DNA of 19,663 nt from JAUPKT01 sp964427855 (GCA_964427855.1 CAYRVH010000058.1:1-19663); one strand, 5' to 3'. Positions 7,284 to 15,828 are shown, counted from the first letter of the stretch. Numbers and translations: made by a program. Notes: a model not told the origin generated them from the sequence alone.

Positions 7284-7786
7284 AGGCGTATCTTTTTGGC
7301 CTCCTGATGGCTGCGATAGCGTTGTTTTTTCAGACGATGACTCAAATTTTTCTGTCCAATCCCATTGCCAAGCCCGACATCGTCCTAATCATTGTCATCT
7401 GGGCGTCGACGAGATTTGGCTTCAACGAGGGTGTTCTTTTCTCCTTTTCCGCGGGTCTTTTGGCGGACAGCCTTTCAGGAGCCCCTACAGGTCTATTCGC
7501 ATTCCTTTACTGCGTCTCCTTTCTTGGGTGCGGATATCTTGACGCAACCACCGACCTTGAAACCCACGGCGCTCGCTTCCTCGCTGTCTTTGTGGTGTGC
7601 ATTTTGGGCGGCATTTCGATCCTGGCCAGTCGCTACATGGCTGGGCCGTTTGCTTTGGGCCCTGCTCTTGCGCTGTCGGTCTTCGCCAAGGGGGTTTTTA
7701 CCGGCTTGCTAGCCACCGTGGTCATGCCTCTACTGGATAGGCTTTGGGTGGAACGACCCTCCAGTCTCTCAGGGCTTCATCGATGA
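7280..7786 (+). CDS. mreD: Rod shape-determining membrane protein MreD
   Basis: The product is 168 residues, almost entirely hydrophobic with about five predicted transmembrane segments, as expected for MreD, which bridges MreC and the RodA-PBP2 synthase. The start is taken as TTG 7280, whose TTGA overlaps the mreC stop. An ATG at 7310 is in frame but would cut into the first helix. The end overlaps mrdA by ATGA. The family is recognised from hydrophobic pattern and position in mreBCD rather than from strong sequence motifs, as is usual for MreD. Confidence 0.9.
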   Translation: MKAYLFGLLMAAIALFFQTMTQIFLSNPIAKPDIVLIIVIWASTRFGFNEGVLFSFSAGLLADSLSGAPTGLFAFLYCVSFLGCGYLDATTDLETHGARFLAVFVVCILGGISILASRYMAGPFALGPALALSVFAKGVFTGLLATVVMPLLDRLWVERPSSLSGLHR

Positions 7787-9625
7787 AAGACCTGCCGGGC
7801 TTGAGGATAGTCGGCAACGCGTTCTCGAACCGCGCCAGGATTGCCGGCGCGGTAATAATTGCCACTATGGCGCTATTGTGTATAAACCTGTGGAGACTCC
7901 AGGTCTTAAGGGGAGAATCTTATGATGAAAAGTCGCGGAAAAACATGGTGCGGCTTATCCGTCTTCCGGCGCCTCGAGGAAGCATCTTGGACTGCAACGG
8001 ACAAGTGCTCGCTGAAAACAGATCGGGCTTCCAATTCTCGGTGGTTGCACAAGAACTTGATAACCCTGGAGAATTGATTCAACGATGTTCCGTTGCGGCC
8101 GGAATCCCTCAGGAGAAGATGCGGGCTCTGATCGAAAAGAGCAGATCTCTTCCTCGCTTTACCACGTATCCTCTGAAAAAAAATCTCAGTTTTGAGCAGG
8201 CGTCTTTGCTTCAATCTCTCACCGCAGGTTTGAGGGGAGTCGCCGTGGAGGTGAAACCCTATCGCTCATATCCACTTGGTGATACCCTGTGTCATGTGAT
8301 CGGATCCGTCGGAGAGGTGAATCCCGACGAATTGCTTATGTCAGCCAAAGCGGGATATCGCATAGGCGACTATGTCGGGAAATCAGGCCTGGAGAAAGAA
8401 TATGAACCCTACCTAAAGGGGGAGGAGGGATGGGAACGCATCGAGATAGACGCAAAAGGGAGGCAACTAACCGAGATCGTGCGGAATCCTCCACGCAAGG
8501 GGGCAGACATTCTCTTGACCGTCGATTCATCCTTTCAGAAATACGTAGAAAGCATTTTTCTGCACAGAGCGGGCTCTGTGGTGGCCATTGATCCTGATAC
8601 CGGACGCATACTTGCCATCGTGAGCAAACCAGGTTTCGATCTCAACGTCTTTTCCCCTTCCATCAGTGAAAAAGACTGGAAAAACCTTAACACCGATCCC
8701 TTACACCCCTTGGAAAACAGAGCTATAAGAGGTCTTTACTCTCCTGGCAGCACGTTCAAAATAGTGACCGCTGCCGCAGCCCTTTCCGAAAGAATCATAA
8801 ACCTCGAAAGAAAATTTCTCTGTAATGGGGAGCTGGACGTGGGCGGTATCGTGTTCCGGTGCTGGAACCGTTATGGGCATGGCAACATGAACCTCCACAA
8901 CGCCATCGTGGAATCGTGCGATGTGTATTTTTACGAAGCGGGGCGCCGTCTCGGCGCGGATCGCATGGCTAAGTGGGCTGCCCTGTTCGGCCTTGGCAAG
9001 CCGTCCGGAGTCTCTCTCCCCCAAGAATTACCAGGACTCGTCCCCACAAATAGCTGGAAAATGCGCACGTATGGTGAACCGATCAAAGATGGCGAAACAG
9101 TGTCCATTGCCATAGGTCAAGGTTTCTTGGTGGCGACTCCTATACAACTCGCTGTCGTGGTTGCGGCCTTCGCTAATGGCGGAAGGGTTATGAGGCCCGC
9201 GATTGTCAACAGAATAACGTCTTCGAACGGCGAAGTCATATATGAACATTCTCCCGTGGCGCGGTGGCTTTTGCCCCTGAGCGACGAGCATCGTGAACTG
9301 ATCCGGACCGCTATGATGCATGCGGTGCAGGACAAGCGGGGTACGGGCAGAAAGGCCTTTATTCCAGGGTTNNNNNNNNNNNNNNNNNNNNNNNNNNNNN
9401 NAGGTGATCAGCACGCGGGATCAAACCCTCTCGCCGGATCAAATCCCCTATCATGAGCGCACCCACGCGATATTCGTGGCGTTTGTTGATGACAAACCTA
9501 AAAAAATAGCGTTAGCTGTGGTCGTCGAGCATGGCGGAGGAGGCGGCGCCACAGCGGCGCCCATAGCCCGAAAAATTCTCTGTAGATATTACGGGATAAG
9601 AGACCCGGGGGCGCCCAAAGACTAA
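7783..9625 (+). CDS. mrdA: Penicillin-binding protein 2 (interrupted by an assembly gap)
   Basis: This is the elongasome transpeptidase. The start ATG 7783 overlaps the mreD stop (ATGA). A transmembrane anchor (about 20-38) is followed by the PBP dimer domain (APRGSILD at 63-70) and the transpeptidase domain with SxxK (Ser323-Lys326, GSTFK) and SCD (378-380) as the second motif. The reading frame is +1 up to the N run at 9372-9401 and resumes in another frame from VIST, continuing through VVVEHGGGGG to the stop TAA at 9623-9625. The expected KTGT motif falls inside the gap. The most likely explanation is a gap one base too long (29 N would restore frame), not a real frameshift. The true length would be about 613 residues. 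Confidence 0.92.
9372..9401. other. 30-base N run inside mrdA
   Basis: Thirty undetermined bases. The left flank reads IPG in the mrdA frame. The right flank reads (N)AG GTG ATC AGC, giving Q-V-I-S in a different frame. PBP2 family members have an A-G-K-T-G-T-A-Q type stretch here, about 10 codons, so the true insert length is probably 29 (or another value equal to 2 modulo 3). Confidence 0.9.
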
Positions 9626-9699
9626 CGCGTAGGTAAGTTGACCGTTCCGACCCAGTGCAAAAACAAAGAACTAAAATAACCGTCAACTTCGCAACGCGT
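9625..9699 (+). repeat. Long imperfect inverted repeat in the mrdA-rodA spacer
   Basis: AAGTTGACCGTT (9635-9646) pairs with AACCGTCAACTT (9678-9689), 11 of 12 positions complementary. Outside a 4-nt internal mismatch the arms continue with ACGCGT (9625-9630) and ACGCGT (9694-9699). The loop is 31 nt and A-rich. No T tract follows, so it is not a standard intrinsic terminator; an RNA processing or stability hairpin is possible. Confidence 0.5.
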
Positions 9700-9709
9700 G
9701 CCGCAGACG

Positions 9710-9729
9710 ATCTTCGATGGTTCGAAGAT
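9710..9729 (+). repeat. Perfect 8-bp hairpin before rodA
   Basis: ATCTTCGA (9710-9717) and TCGAAGAT (9722-9729) are perfectly complementary around a TGGT loop, 65 nt before the rodA start codon. Only TTT follows, so termination is unlikely to be strong. It may affect RNA stability or rodA expression; function is not known. Confidence 0.5.
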
Positions 9730-9794
9730 TTCCACGGATATTAGACGAGATACCCAAACCGCAACGCTGAACACTGATCTCGAGGAAACATTTC

Positions 9795-10937
9795 ATGGAA
9801 ACAGGTCCGCCCCCTCCCTATACGACCCACGCCGCATCAGTGCTCTATGAATGGCAGCTTGTTGTTCTGAGTCTGATGCTCAGTGCAATAGGGGTGATGC
9901 TGATTTACAGCGCAACCGCGCCCATGGGAAACCTCGGGAAATCCTTCGTGATCCGGCAACTCACGTGGATCAGTTTAGGCATCCTCATTGCCGCGTGCCT
10001 GCTCCTCTTTGACTACAAGCTTTTCGAGCACTGGGGGATCTGGTTTTATATGTTTGTGTTGCTAATGCTGGTTATCGTGTGGTCTTTCGGGCGGGCGACC
10101 TCTGGCTCTCGGAGATGGATAGACCTGGGCTTGATGCGTCTGCAGCCGTCAGAATTCGCGAAACTGGCCATTATTGTGGTGTTGGCCCGTTATTTTCATG
10201 ACAAGGCTGGGCTCGGCGGCTTGACATTTCGCGACCTGACCAACCCTTTTGTGTTGACTCTGTTGCCCGTTGCACTCGTACTCATCCAACCAGATTTAGG
10301 CACTGCCGCCGTGACAATCCTTGTGGCTGTCTCCATGGTCGCGTTTATCGGCATAGAGAAAAGGACCCTGCTTTGGCTCGCTGGCGCGGCGCTGACGCTG
10401 GCCCCTATTGCCTATTTTCTTGGCGAACATNNNNNNNNNNNNNNNNTGGATTACCAGAAGAAGCGGATTCTCACCTTTTTGAATCCTGAATATGATCCTG
10501 TGGGTGCCGGATATCATATCATTCAGTCCCAAATCGCAATAGGTTCAGGGGGCGTCTTTGGAAAAGGTTTTCTCCAGGGTACCCAAAACCAACTTATGTT
10601 TCTCCCCGTCAAACACACGGATTTTGTGTTCGCGGTTTTGGCAGAAGAATGGGGTTTTGTCGGCTGTCTGATCGTTCTTTTGCTTTTCAGCGGGGTCATG
10701 CTACGCGGATTGACAATATCCGGTAAAGCGCGTGACAATTTCGGCGCGTTGATGGCCTTTGGCTGCGTGGCCATGATTTTTTGGCACGTGACAATTAATG
10801 TCGGCATGGTAACAGGATTGCTCCCCGTCGTAGGAGTGCCGCTCAGCTTCTTGAGCTACGGGGGCTCGTCTCTCCTCTCCTCGTTTCTTGCCATTTCAAT
10901 CTTGGCGAATGTAAGCATGCGGCGATTTGTATATTAG
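9795..10937 (+). CDS. rodA: Peptidoglycan glycosyltransferase RodA
   Basis: This is a SEDS-family polytopic membrane protein of 380 residues (six unknown) with about ten hydrophobic segments. Family signatures include SGSRRWIDLG (103-112), RLQPSEFAK (115-123), QPDLGTA (165-171), DYQKKRILTFLNPEYDPVGA (219-238) and PVVGVPLSFLSYGG near the end. The Asp in HTDFVFA (Asp276) matches the catalytic Asp of the family; the usual LPERHTD reads LPVKHTD here. RodA polymerises lipid II and works with PBP2. ATG 9795 has GAGGA 8 nt upstream. Residues 213-218 lie in a 16-base N run that keeps the frame. The 169-nt spacer from mrdA is unusually long for this cluster. Confidence 0.95.
   Translation: METGPPPPYTTHAASVLYEWQLVVLSLMLSAIGVMLIYSATAPMGNLGKSFVIRQLTWISLGILIAACLLLFDYKLFEHWGIWFYMFVLLMLVIVWSFGRATSGSRRWIDLGLMRLQPSEFAKLAIIVVLARYFHDKAGLGGLTFRDLTNPFVLTLLPVALVLIQPDLGTAAVTILVAVSMVAFIGIEKRTLLWLAGAALTLAPIAYFLGEHXXXXXXDYQKKRILTFLNPEYDPVGAGYHIIQSQIAIGSGGVFGKGFLQGTQNQLMFLPVKHTDFVFAVLAEEWGFVGCLIVLLLFSGVMLRGLTISGKARDNFGALMAFGCVAMIFWHVTINVGMVTGLLPVVGVPLSFLSYGGSSLLSSFLAISILANVSMRRFVY
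10431..10446. other. 16-base N run inside rodA
   Basis: Sixteen undetermined bases between GEH and DYQKKRI. The frame is preserved across the gap, so its length is plausibly right (modulo 3). It hides about five residues plus the first base of an NTG codon in the extracytoplasmic loop before the conserved DYQ motif. Confidence 0.9.
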
Positions 10938-11069
10938 TACGAAGAAAATTACGAAAAGTATGGCAATTTTTGGAATAATGCCTTGAACGCCCTGCCACTC
11001 TATGGTATGCAGAGTCCGGTCGGCTCTCGATGCGGCAGTCAGCGAATGCCCTTGCATACAGGAGGACGC

Positions 11070-11576
11070 ATGCTCCGTTTCAGAAAACCCAAGACAGACG
11101 TAGTGACCGGGTTTCTTGGATCCCAGACGGAATTTGAAGGAAAATTGTCCTTTTCAGGGGTTGTCCACCTGGACGGTACCTTTCACGGCGAAATCATCAG
11201 CAGGGGGACGCTCGTCATTGGGAGCGCTTCCGTAGTTCACGCCCAAGTGCACGCAAGCGTGCTGAAAATCGCAGGAGAGGTCCATGGAGATTTGACCGCG
11301 ACAGAACGCATCGAATTGTATCCCCCTGCCCGGGTTTACGGCAACATTCGCACCCCAAGTCTCGTGGTAGAAGAAGGTGTGATATTTGAGGGAAGGTGCA
11401 GTATGGCATCGGTGCAAGCCGAGATTCCCTCCCTCCAGACCAGGGACGAGGACGTCATTGTAGAAGACGAATCTATTGAAGCGATATCCGCGCAGGCGTG
11501 GCCGCCGCCTTATGAGGAAATAGCCGCCTCTGATCAAGAGGAAGAAAAGCCCGCCATTCACAAAGAGACTCGATAA
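11070..11576 (+). CDS. Bactofilin family cytoskeletal protein
   Basis: The 168-residue product has a central bactofilin domain (about 12-115) made of short beta repeats rich in G-x-hydrophobic patterns (FSGVVHLDGTFHGEI, LKIAGEVHGDLTATERI, ARVYGNI). The C-terminal tail (120-168) is acidic and probably disordered. Bactofilins assemble without nucleotide into filaments that scaffold cell-wall enzymes or polar structures. The start is ATG 11070, chosen because GGAGG lies just 4 nt upstream; the frame stays open to 10983 but has no such site. It lies 132 nt after rodA and likely belongs to the shape cluster, or has its own promoter in that spacer (AATAAT at 10974-10979 is a weak -10 candidate). 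Confidence 0.93.
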   Translation: MLRFRKPKTDVVTGFLGSQTEFEGKLSFSGVVHLDGTFHGEIISRGTLVIGSASVVHAQVHASVLKIAGEVHGDLTATERIELYPPARVYGNIRTPSLVVEEGVIFEGRCSMASVQAEIPSLQTRDEDVIVEDESIEAISAQAWPPPYEEIAASDQEEEKPAIHKETR

Positions 11577-11590
11577 CCGCCCACAAACGT

Positions 11591-11633
11591 ACACCTGGGA
11601 CGAAAAAATGTTGACACTCGACATCCCAGGTGT
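11591..11633 (+). repeat. 10-bp inverted repeat after bactofilin, with TTGACA in its loop
   Basis: ACACCTGGGA (11591-11600) and TCCCAGGTGT (11624-11633) are perfectly complementary. The 23-nt loop contains TTGACA (11611-11616), a perfect sigma-70 -35 box. TTACTTTA follows the right arm. It may act as a weak terminator for the shape cluster, an operator for the atp promoter, or both. Confidence 0.5.
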
Positions 11634-11640
11634 TACTTTA
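11611..11640 (+). promoter_or_regulatory. Candidate atp operon promoter
   Basis: TTGACA (11611-11616) matches the -35 consensus. An 18-nt spacer leads to TACTTT (11635-11640), a poor -10 match (3 of 6). It would start transcription about 125 nt before atpF'. Position and the perfect -35 support it; the -10 does not. Confidence 0.3.
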
Positions 11641-11772
11641 CACACTCATTCTAAGTTTGGATTCTGAACAATATCCTTATAGACAAACGTAGTTGCGAGT
11701 GAGAAGCCCTGGGCCCCAGACAGGCCACGCACATGGGCATCACCACATTTTTTGAATCGGGAGAATAGGCCA

Positions 11773-12198
11773 GTGATTAATGTAAACGTCACCCTTTTCG
11801 TTCAAATCGTCAATTTTCTGGTTCTTCTGATTATTCTCAACGCTGTTTTATACAAACCCATCAAAGCAAAAATACAGGAGCGCGAATCCAAAATTAAAAA
11901 AGACTTGGATGAAGCGTTGCAACTGGAAAAGAAGGTGGAGGATCAAGAGCGGAGGCATCAAGAAGAACTGGCGCGCGCAAGGCAGACGGCAGCCCAGGAA
12001 AAGGCTGACCTCATGGTTGACGCCAAAAAGGTGGAAGCTGACCTTCTGGACCAGGCTCGAGCCCGCGCATCCGCTATTGTGGATGAAATGAGGGCGTCAA
12101 TCCAGAGCGAGGCGTCAGAGGTCAGGAAAACGCTCAAGGCAGACATGACCCCCCTTGCCAAATCCATCTCGGAAAAAATCCTTGGGAGGGCTGTCTGA
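11773..12198 (+). CDS. atpF': ATP synthase F0 subunit b' (first of two b-type subunits)
   Basis: The 141-residue product begins MINVNVTLFVQIVNF, the usual start of b/b' subunits in this group. One N-terminal transmembrane helix (about 7-25) is followed by a long charged alpha-helical stalk (30-141, Lys/Glu/Ala-rich). GTG 11773 is preferred over TTG 11752 because GGGAG lies about 9 nt before it and the TTG start would put charged residues ahead of the family N-terminus. With AtpF it forms the peripheral stalk linking the a subunit to F1. Its TGA shares one base with the next ATG (TGATG). Confidence 0.9.
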   Translation: MINVNVTLFVQIVNFLVLLIILNAVLYKPIKAKIQERESKIKKDLDEALQLEKKVEDQERRHQEELARARQTAAQEKADLMVDAKKVEADLLDQARARASAIVDEMRASIQSEASEVRKTLKADMTPLAKSISEKILGRAV

Positions 12199-12776
12199 TG
12201 AACATCAAGAGATTCATACTAGTCTCTGTTTGTCTCCTGACAAGCGTGATTGCGCCGGTGGCGTATGCGGCGGGCCACGCTGAAGGCGCCAGTCCATGGG
12301 ACGCTTGGATGCTTTTGTGGCGCGTCATAAACACATTGGCTCTCCTAATCCTTCTTGTGTACGTTCTCAAGAAACCCCTGCGAACCTTCTTCTCTGAACG
12401 CCGGGCTCGAATAGCCAGAGAGCTTGACGAGGCGAGAGAACAGCGAAACAAAGCCGAGCGCACTATTGAAGAATACAAAGCAAAACTCGCCGGCATGGAA
12501 GCTGAACTCGAAAAGATGCGGGGGGAACTCCGAAAATCGGCTGAAACAGAGAAAGAAAAGGTGATCGCCAATGCGGAGCGCATGGCCAACGCCATGGTTG
12601 AGTCGGCAAAAGTCGCGGCTGAGCAAGAACTCCGTAACGCGAAAATAGCGTTGAAAAACGAGGCGGTGGAACTGGCAGTACAACTTGCAGAAGCCCTTAT
12701 ACGTGAGCGAATCAATGAAGATGACCGGAAACGAATTGTCGAGGATTATCTCGTAAAGGTCGGGGGTATGAAGTGA
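12198..12776 (+). CDS. atpF: ATP synthase F0 subunit b
   Basis: The 192-residue product has a signal-peptide-like leader (residues 1-25, ending VAYAA), then the membrane helix (about 38-57, VINTLALLILLVYVL) and a long charged coiled-coil stalk (65-185). The extra N-terminal hydrophobic leader is longer than in E. coli AtpF and, to my knowledge, common in deltaproteobacterial b subunits. It starts on the overlapping TGATG of atpF' and overlaps atpH by GTGA. Together with b' it makes a heterodimeric peripheral stalk. Confidence 0.93.
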   Translation: MNIKRFILVSVCLLTSVIAPVAYAAGHAEGASPWDAWMLLWRVINTLALLILLVYVLKKPLRTFFSERRARIARELDEAREQRNKAERTIEEYKAKLAGMEAELEKMRGELRKSAETEKEKVIANAERMANAMVESAKVAAEQELRNAKIALKNEAVELAVQLAEALIRERINEDDRKRIVEDYLVKVGGMK

Positions 12777-13312
12777 TAGATACCACTTTGGCAAAACGTT
12801 ATGCAAAGGCTTTGGTAGAGGTCGGCGAGGAAAAGAACGCGCTCGATCGTTATGGCCAAGACCTCGCGAATCTGTGCGCGCTGGTCGAACAGTCGCACGA
12901 CCTGAGAGAGGTTCTGTTAAATCCGGTCTTTACCAAGGAGGATAAGAAACTAATAGCAGACGAGGTACTCAAGAAGATTGGCGCTGACCCGATGGTGATG
13001 AACTTTGTCAACGTCTTGATCGATCGCAAGCGCATCGACCAGTTGCCAGGGATCGAAAAAGCCTACAGGGAAAAGGTGGATGAGATTAAGGGCATAACCC
13101 GGGGTGAGGTCACCAGTGCCGAACCCTTGGGCGATGACATCCTCCACCGGGTGACCGAGACGCTCTCAAAAATAAGCAATAAGAAGGTCTTAGTAAGCAA
13201 GAGGGTGGATCCATCGCTCATTGGAGGGCTTGTTGCAAAGGTGGGAGACATGGTATTCGATGGGACAATTCGCACACAGCTCAATCAGCTTAAAGAAAGC
13301 TTGAAGGGATAG
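12773..13312 (+). CDS. atpH: ATP synthase F1 subunit delta
   Basis: The product is 179 residues, the usual delta (OSCP) length. The N-terminal helical domain begins IDTTLAKRYAKALVEVG and the C-terminal part contains the family segment KVLVSKRVDPSLIGGLVAKVG and IRTQLNQLKESL. It caps the alpha3beta3 hexamer and binds the peripheral stalk. The start is GTG 12773, overlapping the atpF stop (GTGA), so translation is probably coupled. It is followed after 5 nt by atpA. Confidence 0.95.
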   Translation: MIDTTLAKRYAKALVEVGEEKNALDRYGQDLANLCALVEQSHDLREVLLNPVFTKEDKKLIADEVLKKIGADPMVMNFVNVLIDRKRIDQLPGIEKAYREKVDEIKGITRGEVTSAEPLGDDILHRVTETLSKISNKKVLVSKRVDPSLIGGLVAKVGDMVFDGTIRTQLNQLKESLKG

Positions 13313-13317
13313 GGACA

Positions 13318-14844
13318 ATGCAGATCAGAGCAGAAGAAATCAGCCAAATTATCAAGCAACAGATCCAGGATTATGACAAGAAAGTGGAAGTCAGCGAGAC
13401 CGGGACGGTCATCAGCGTTGGCGACGGCATCGCTCGACTCCATGGCCTTCAAAACGCCATGGCAGGGGAGCTCTTGGAGTTTCCCGGCAACATTATGGGC
13501 ATGGTGTTGAACCTCGAGGCCGACAACGTTGGTGCCGCCATCCTTGGAGAGGACGTGCACATCAAAGAAGGCGATACGGTCAAAAGGACCAATCGCATCG
13601 TGCAGGTGCCGGTGGGCAAGGCGCTTCTGGGTCGCGTGGTGAACGCCATCGGCCAACCCATCGATGGGAAAGGCCCAATTGACGCCACGGAGTATCGTGT
13701 AGTGGAGGGGGGGGCCCGCGGCATCATCAAGAGGCAGCCCGTGAAGGAGCCTCTCCAGACCGGCATCAAGGCTATCGACTCTATGATTCCCATTGGTCGC
13801 GGTCAACGCGAACTCATCATCGGCGATCGACAAACAGGCAAGACTGCCATCGCCGTAGATACCATCATCAACCAAAAAGACGGGGACGTTGTGTGCATAT
13901 ATGTCGCGGTGGGACAAAAAAGATCCACTGTAGCGCAGGTGGTGGCAACTCTTGAACGCTTCGGCGCCATGGAATACACCACGGTCATTTCCGCAACAGC
14001 CTCCGATCCCGCTCCCATGCAATACATCGCCCCATATTCCGGCGTCACCATGGGTGAATACTACAGAGATAACGCGCAGCACGCGCTCATCATTTACGAT
14101 GACTTGAGCAAGCAAGCGGTAGCATATCGGCAATTGTCGCTGCTGCTGCGTCGGCCGCCGGGTCGTGAAGCATTCCCGGGCGATGTCTTTTATCTCCATT
14201 CGAGGCTTCTTGAGCGCGCAGCCAAGTTAGGGGACGCTCATGGCGGCGGCAGTCTCACCGCCCTCCCTATTATCGAGACTCAGGCGGGCGACGTGTCCGC
14301 GTACATTCCCACGAACGTCATCTCCATTACAGATGGACAGATTTTCCTCTCTACAGACCTCTTCTATTCAGGCGTCCGACCCGCAGTGAATGTCGGGCTG
14401 AGTGTTTCCCGCGTCGGCGGAAATGCCCAGGTGAAGGCCATGAAGCAAGTGGCAGGGTCCCTGCGTCTTGACTTGGCGCAATTCAGGGAACTGGAAGCCT
14501 TTGCGCAGTTTGGCTCAGACCTCGACAAAGTGACCCAGGCTCAGCTCGCCCGAGGAACGCGATTGGTAGAGATATTGAAACAGCCTCAGTACGAACCGAT
14601 GCCCGTGGAAAAACAAGTCGCCATCATTTTTGCAGCTACCAACGGTTTTGTGGATGAATACGATGTCAGGGCCCTGGCCGAATACGAGAGACAATATTTG
14701 AGCTATCTTGAATCCAGTCACCCAGAGGTGCTGCAGGAGATCAAAGAGAAGAAGGTCATTTCCGGCGATCTAGAGGCAAAAATGAAACAGATATTGCAGG
14801 AGTTCAAGGGAGTGTTCAATCCGCCGGCGCTGTCAATAGTCTAA
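13318..14844 (+). CDS. atpA: ATP synthase F1 subunit alpha
   Basis: The product is 508 residues, near the family norm. It has a beta-barrel N-domain (about 25-95), the nucleotide-binding domain with Walker A GDRQTGKT (169-176), the IIYDDLSKQAVAYRQ Walker B region, the signature PAVNVGLSVSRVGG with the arginine finger, and a helical C-domain. Alpha carries the non-catalytic nucleotide sites of F1. ATG 13318 lies 5 nt after atpH with AGGGA just upstream. No odd residues seen. Confidence 0.98.
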   Translation: MQIRAEEISQIIKQQIQDYDKKVEVSETGTVISVGDGIARLHGLQNAMAGELLEFPGNIMGMVLNLEADNVGAAILGEDVHIKEGDTVKRTNRIVQVPVGKALLGRVVNAIGQPIDGKGPIDATEYRVVEGGARGIIKRQPVKEPLQTGIKAIDSMIPIGRGQRELIIGDRQTGKTAIAVDTIINQKDGDVVCIYVAVGQKRSTVAQVVATLERFGAMEYTTVISATASDPAPMQYIAPYSGVTMGEYYRDNAQHALIIYDDLSKQAVAYRQLSLLLRRPPGREAFPGDVFYLHSRLLERAAKLGDAHGGGSLTALPIIETQAGDVSAYIPTNVISITDGQIFLSTDLFYSGVRPAVNVGLSVSRVGGNAQVKAMKQVAGSLRLDLAQFRELEAFAQFGSDLDKVTQAQLARGTRLVEILKQPQYEPMPVEKQVAIIFAATNGFVDEYDVRALAEYERQYLSYLESSHPEVLQEIKEKKVISGDLEAKMKQILQEFKGVFNPPALSIV

Positions 14845-14913
14845 CGGGTCTTTCTCTCACAGCGATCCCGGAGATCCAAGAAATCTCGTATATTTCGAAA
14901 CACAGAGGTCAAT

Positions 14914-15774
14914 ATGGCAAGCCTCCGCGACATACGCAAACGCATTGCAAGCGTCAAAAACACGCAAAAGATAACAAATGCCATGAAAATGGTGGCCGCA
15001 GCGAAGCTGCGGCGGGCTGAAGAGGCGATTAAATCGGCTCGTCCCTTCGCTGACAAAATGAGAGAGGTGCTCCAGTCCTTGGCTGCAAGAACCAATCCCG
15101 GTGTTCATCCCATGCTGACGGTGACGACGCCCAAGAAAATCCTGTTGATCGAAATCACGGCGGATAGGGGACTTTGCGGCGCGTTTAACGTCAACCTCAA
15201 CCGTAGAGCCGAAGCATTTATCCGAGAGATGCGAGACAAGGGCATCGAGGTGGACCTCATTAATGTCGGCCGCAAGGGAAACGACTATTTTCGCAGACGA
15301 AAAGTGGCGATCGTCGATAGATTCGTCAATGTCATGAACAAAGTGAGCTTTGAGCTGGCAGGTCAAGTAGTGGATGCGGCAACCGAGAAATTTGTCTCCG
15401 GCGAGTATCAGGAAGTGTACCTGCTCTACAACAGCTTCAAGACCGCGGTTACCCAAATCGCTACTCTCAGGAAACTGCTCCCTATAGCTCCGGAAGAGAG
15501 TGGGAAAAGGAGAAGAGAATATCTGTACGAGCCCTCGGAAGAAGAGTTGCTGAGGGAAATCCTGCCTCGATACGTTCAGGTTCAGGTCTATACAGGTCTC
15601 CTGGATTCGGTGGCGAGCGAACACGGTGCTCGAATGACGGCGATGGAAGCGGCCACCTCCAATGCGGAAGAGATGATCTACAAACTCACTCTAAAAGCCA
15701 ACCGTATGCGGCAGGAGAGCATTACCACGGAATTGATGGAAATAGTCGGCGGCGCAGAAGCCCTCAAAGGCTAA
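14914..15774 (+). CDS. atpG: ATP synthase F1 subunit gamma
   Basis: The product is 286 residues. The N-terminal MASLRDIRKRIASVKNTQKI and the C-terminal AMEAATSNAEEMI segment are the two conserved halves of the gamma coiled-coil shaft; the central Rossmann-like part contains ITADRGLCGAFN. Gamma is the rotor shaft inside alpha3beta3 and couples rotation of the c-ring to catalysis. It sits 69 nt after atpA with AGAGG before the start. Confidence 0.97.
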   Translation: MASLRDIRKRIASVKNTQKITNAMKMVAAAKLRRAEEAIKSARPFADKMREVLQSLAARTNPGVHPMLTVTTPKKILLIEITADRGLCGAFNVNLNRRAEAFIREMRDKGIEVDLINVGRKGNDYFRRRKVAIVDRFVNVMNKVSFELAGQVVDAATEKFVSGEYQEVYLLYNSFKTAVTQIATLRKLLPIAPEESGKRRREYLYEPSEEELLREILPRYVQVQVYTGLLDSVASEHGARMTAMEAATSNAEEMIYKLTLKANRMRQESITTELMEIVGGAEALKG

Positions 15775-15800
15775 ATCCCATCATGGTAGGTGAGGTATAT

Positions 15801-15828
15801 AAGACCATTCGAAAATGGTTTCAGGAGG
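15801..15828 (+). promoter_or_regulatory. Hairpin abutting the atpD ribosome binding site
   Basis: ACCATT (15804-15809) pairs perfectly with AATGGT (15814-15819) around a CGAA loop. A further G-U and A-U pair may extend the stem. The strong Shine-Dalgarno AGGAGG (15823-15828) follows just after. The hairpin leaves the site exposed and could mark a processing point or stabilise the downstream atpDC message. Confidence 0.4.

Noticed and set aside
9370..9625. Real frameshift making mrdA a pseudogene
   Set aside because: Both sides of the gap are intact PBP2 sequence and the change of frame falls exactly at an N run, so a wrong gap length is simpler. mrdA is also likely essential in an intact shape cluster.
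11700..11730. CTGGGCCCCAG near-palindrome before atpF' as a terminator
   Set aside because: There is no loop and no T tract, and it lies within the expected leader of the atp transcript.
13285..14199. 304-codon open frame on the minus strand opposite atpA
   Set aside because: It is antisense to a highly conserved gene, with no domain or promoter evidence; a shadow of atpA codon usage.
14857..15624. 255-codon open frame on the minus strand opposite atpG
   Set aside because: It is antisense to atpG, with no supporting motif; a shadow frame.
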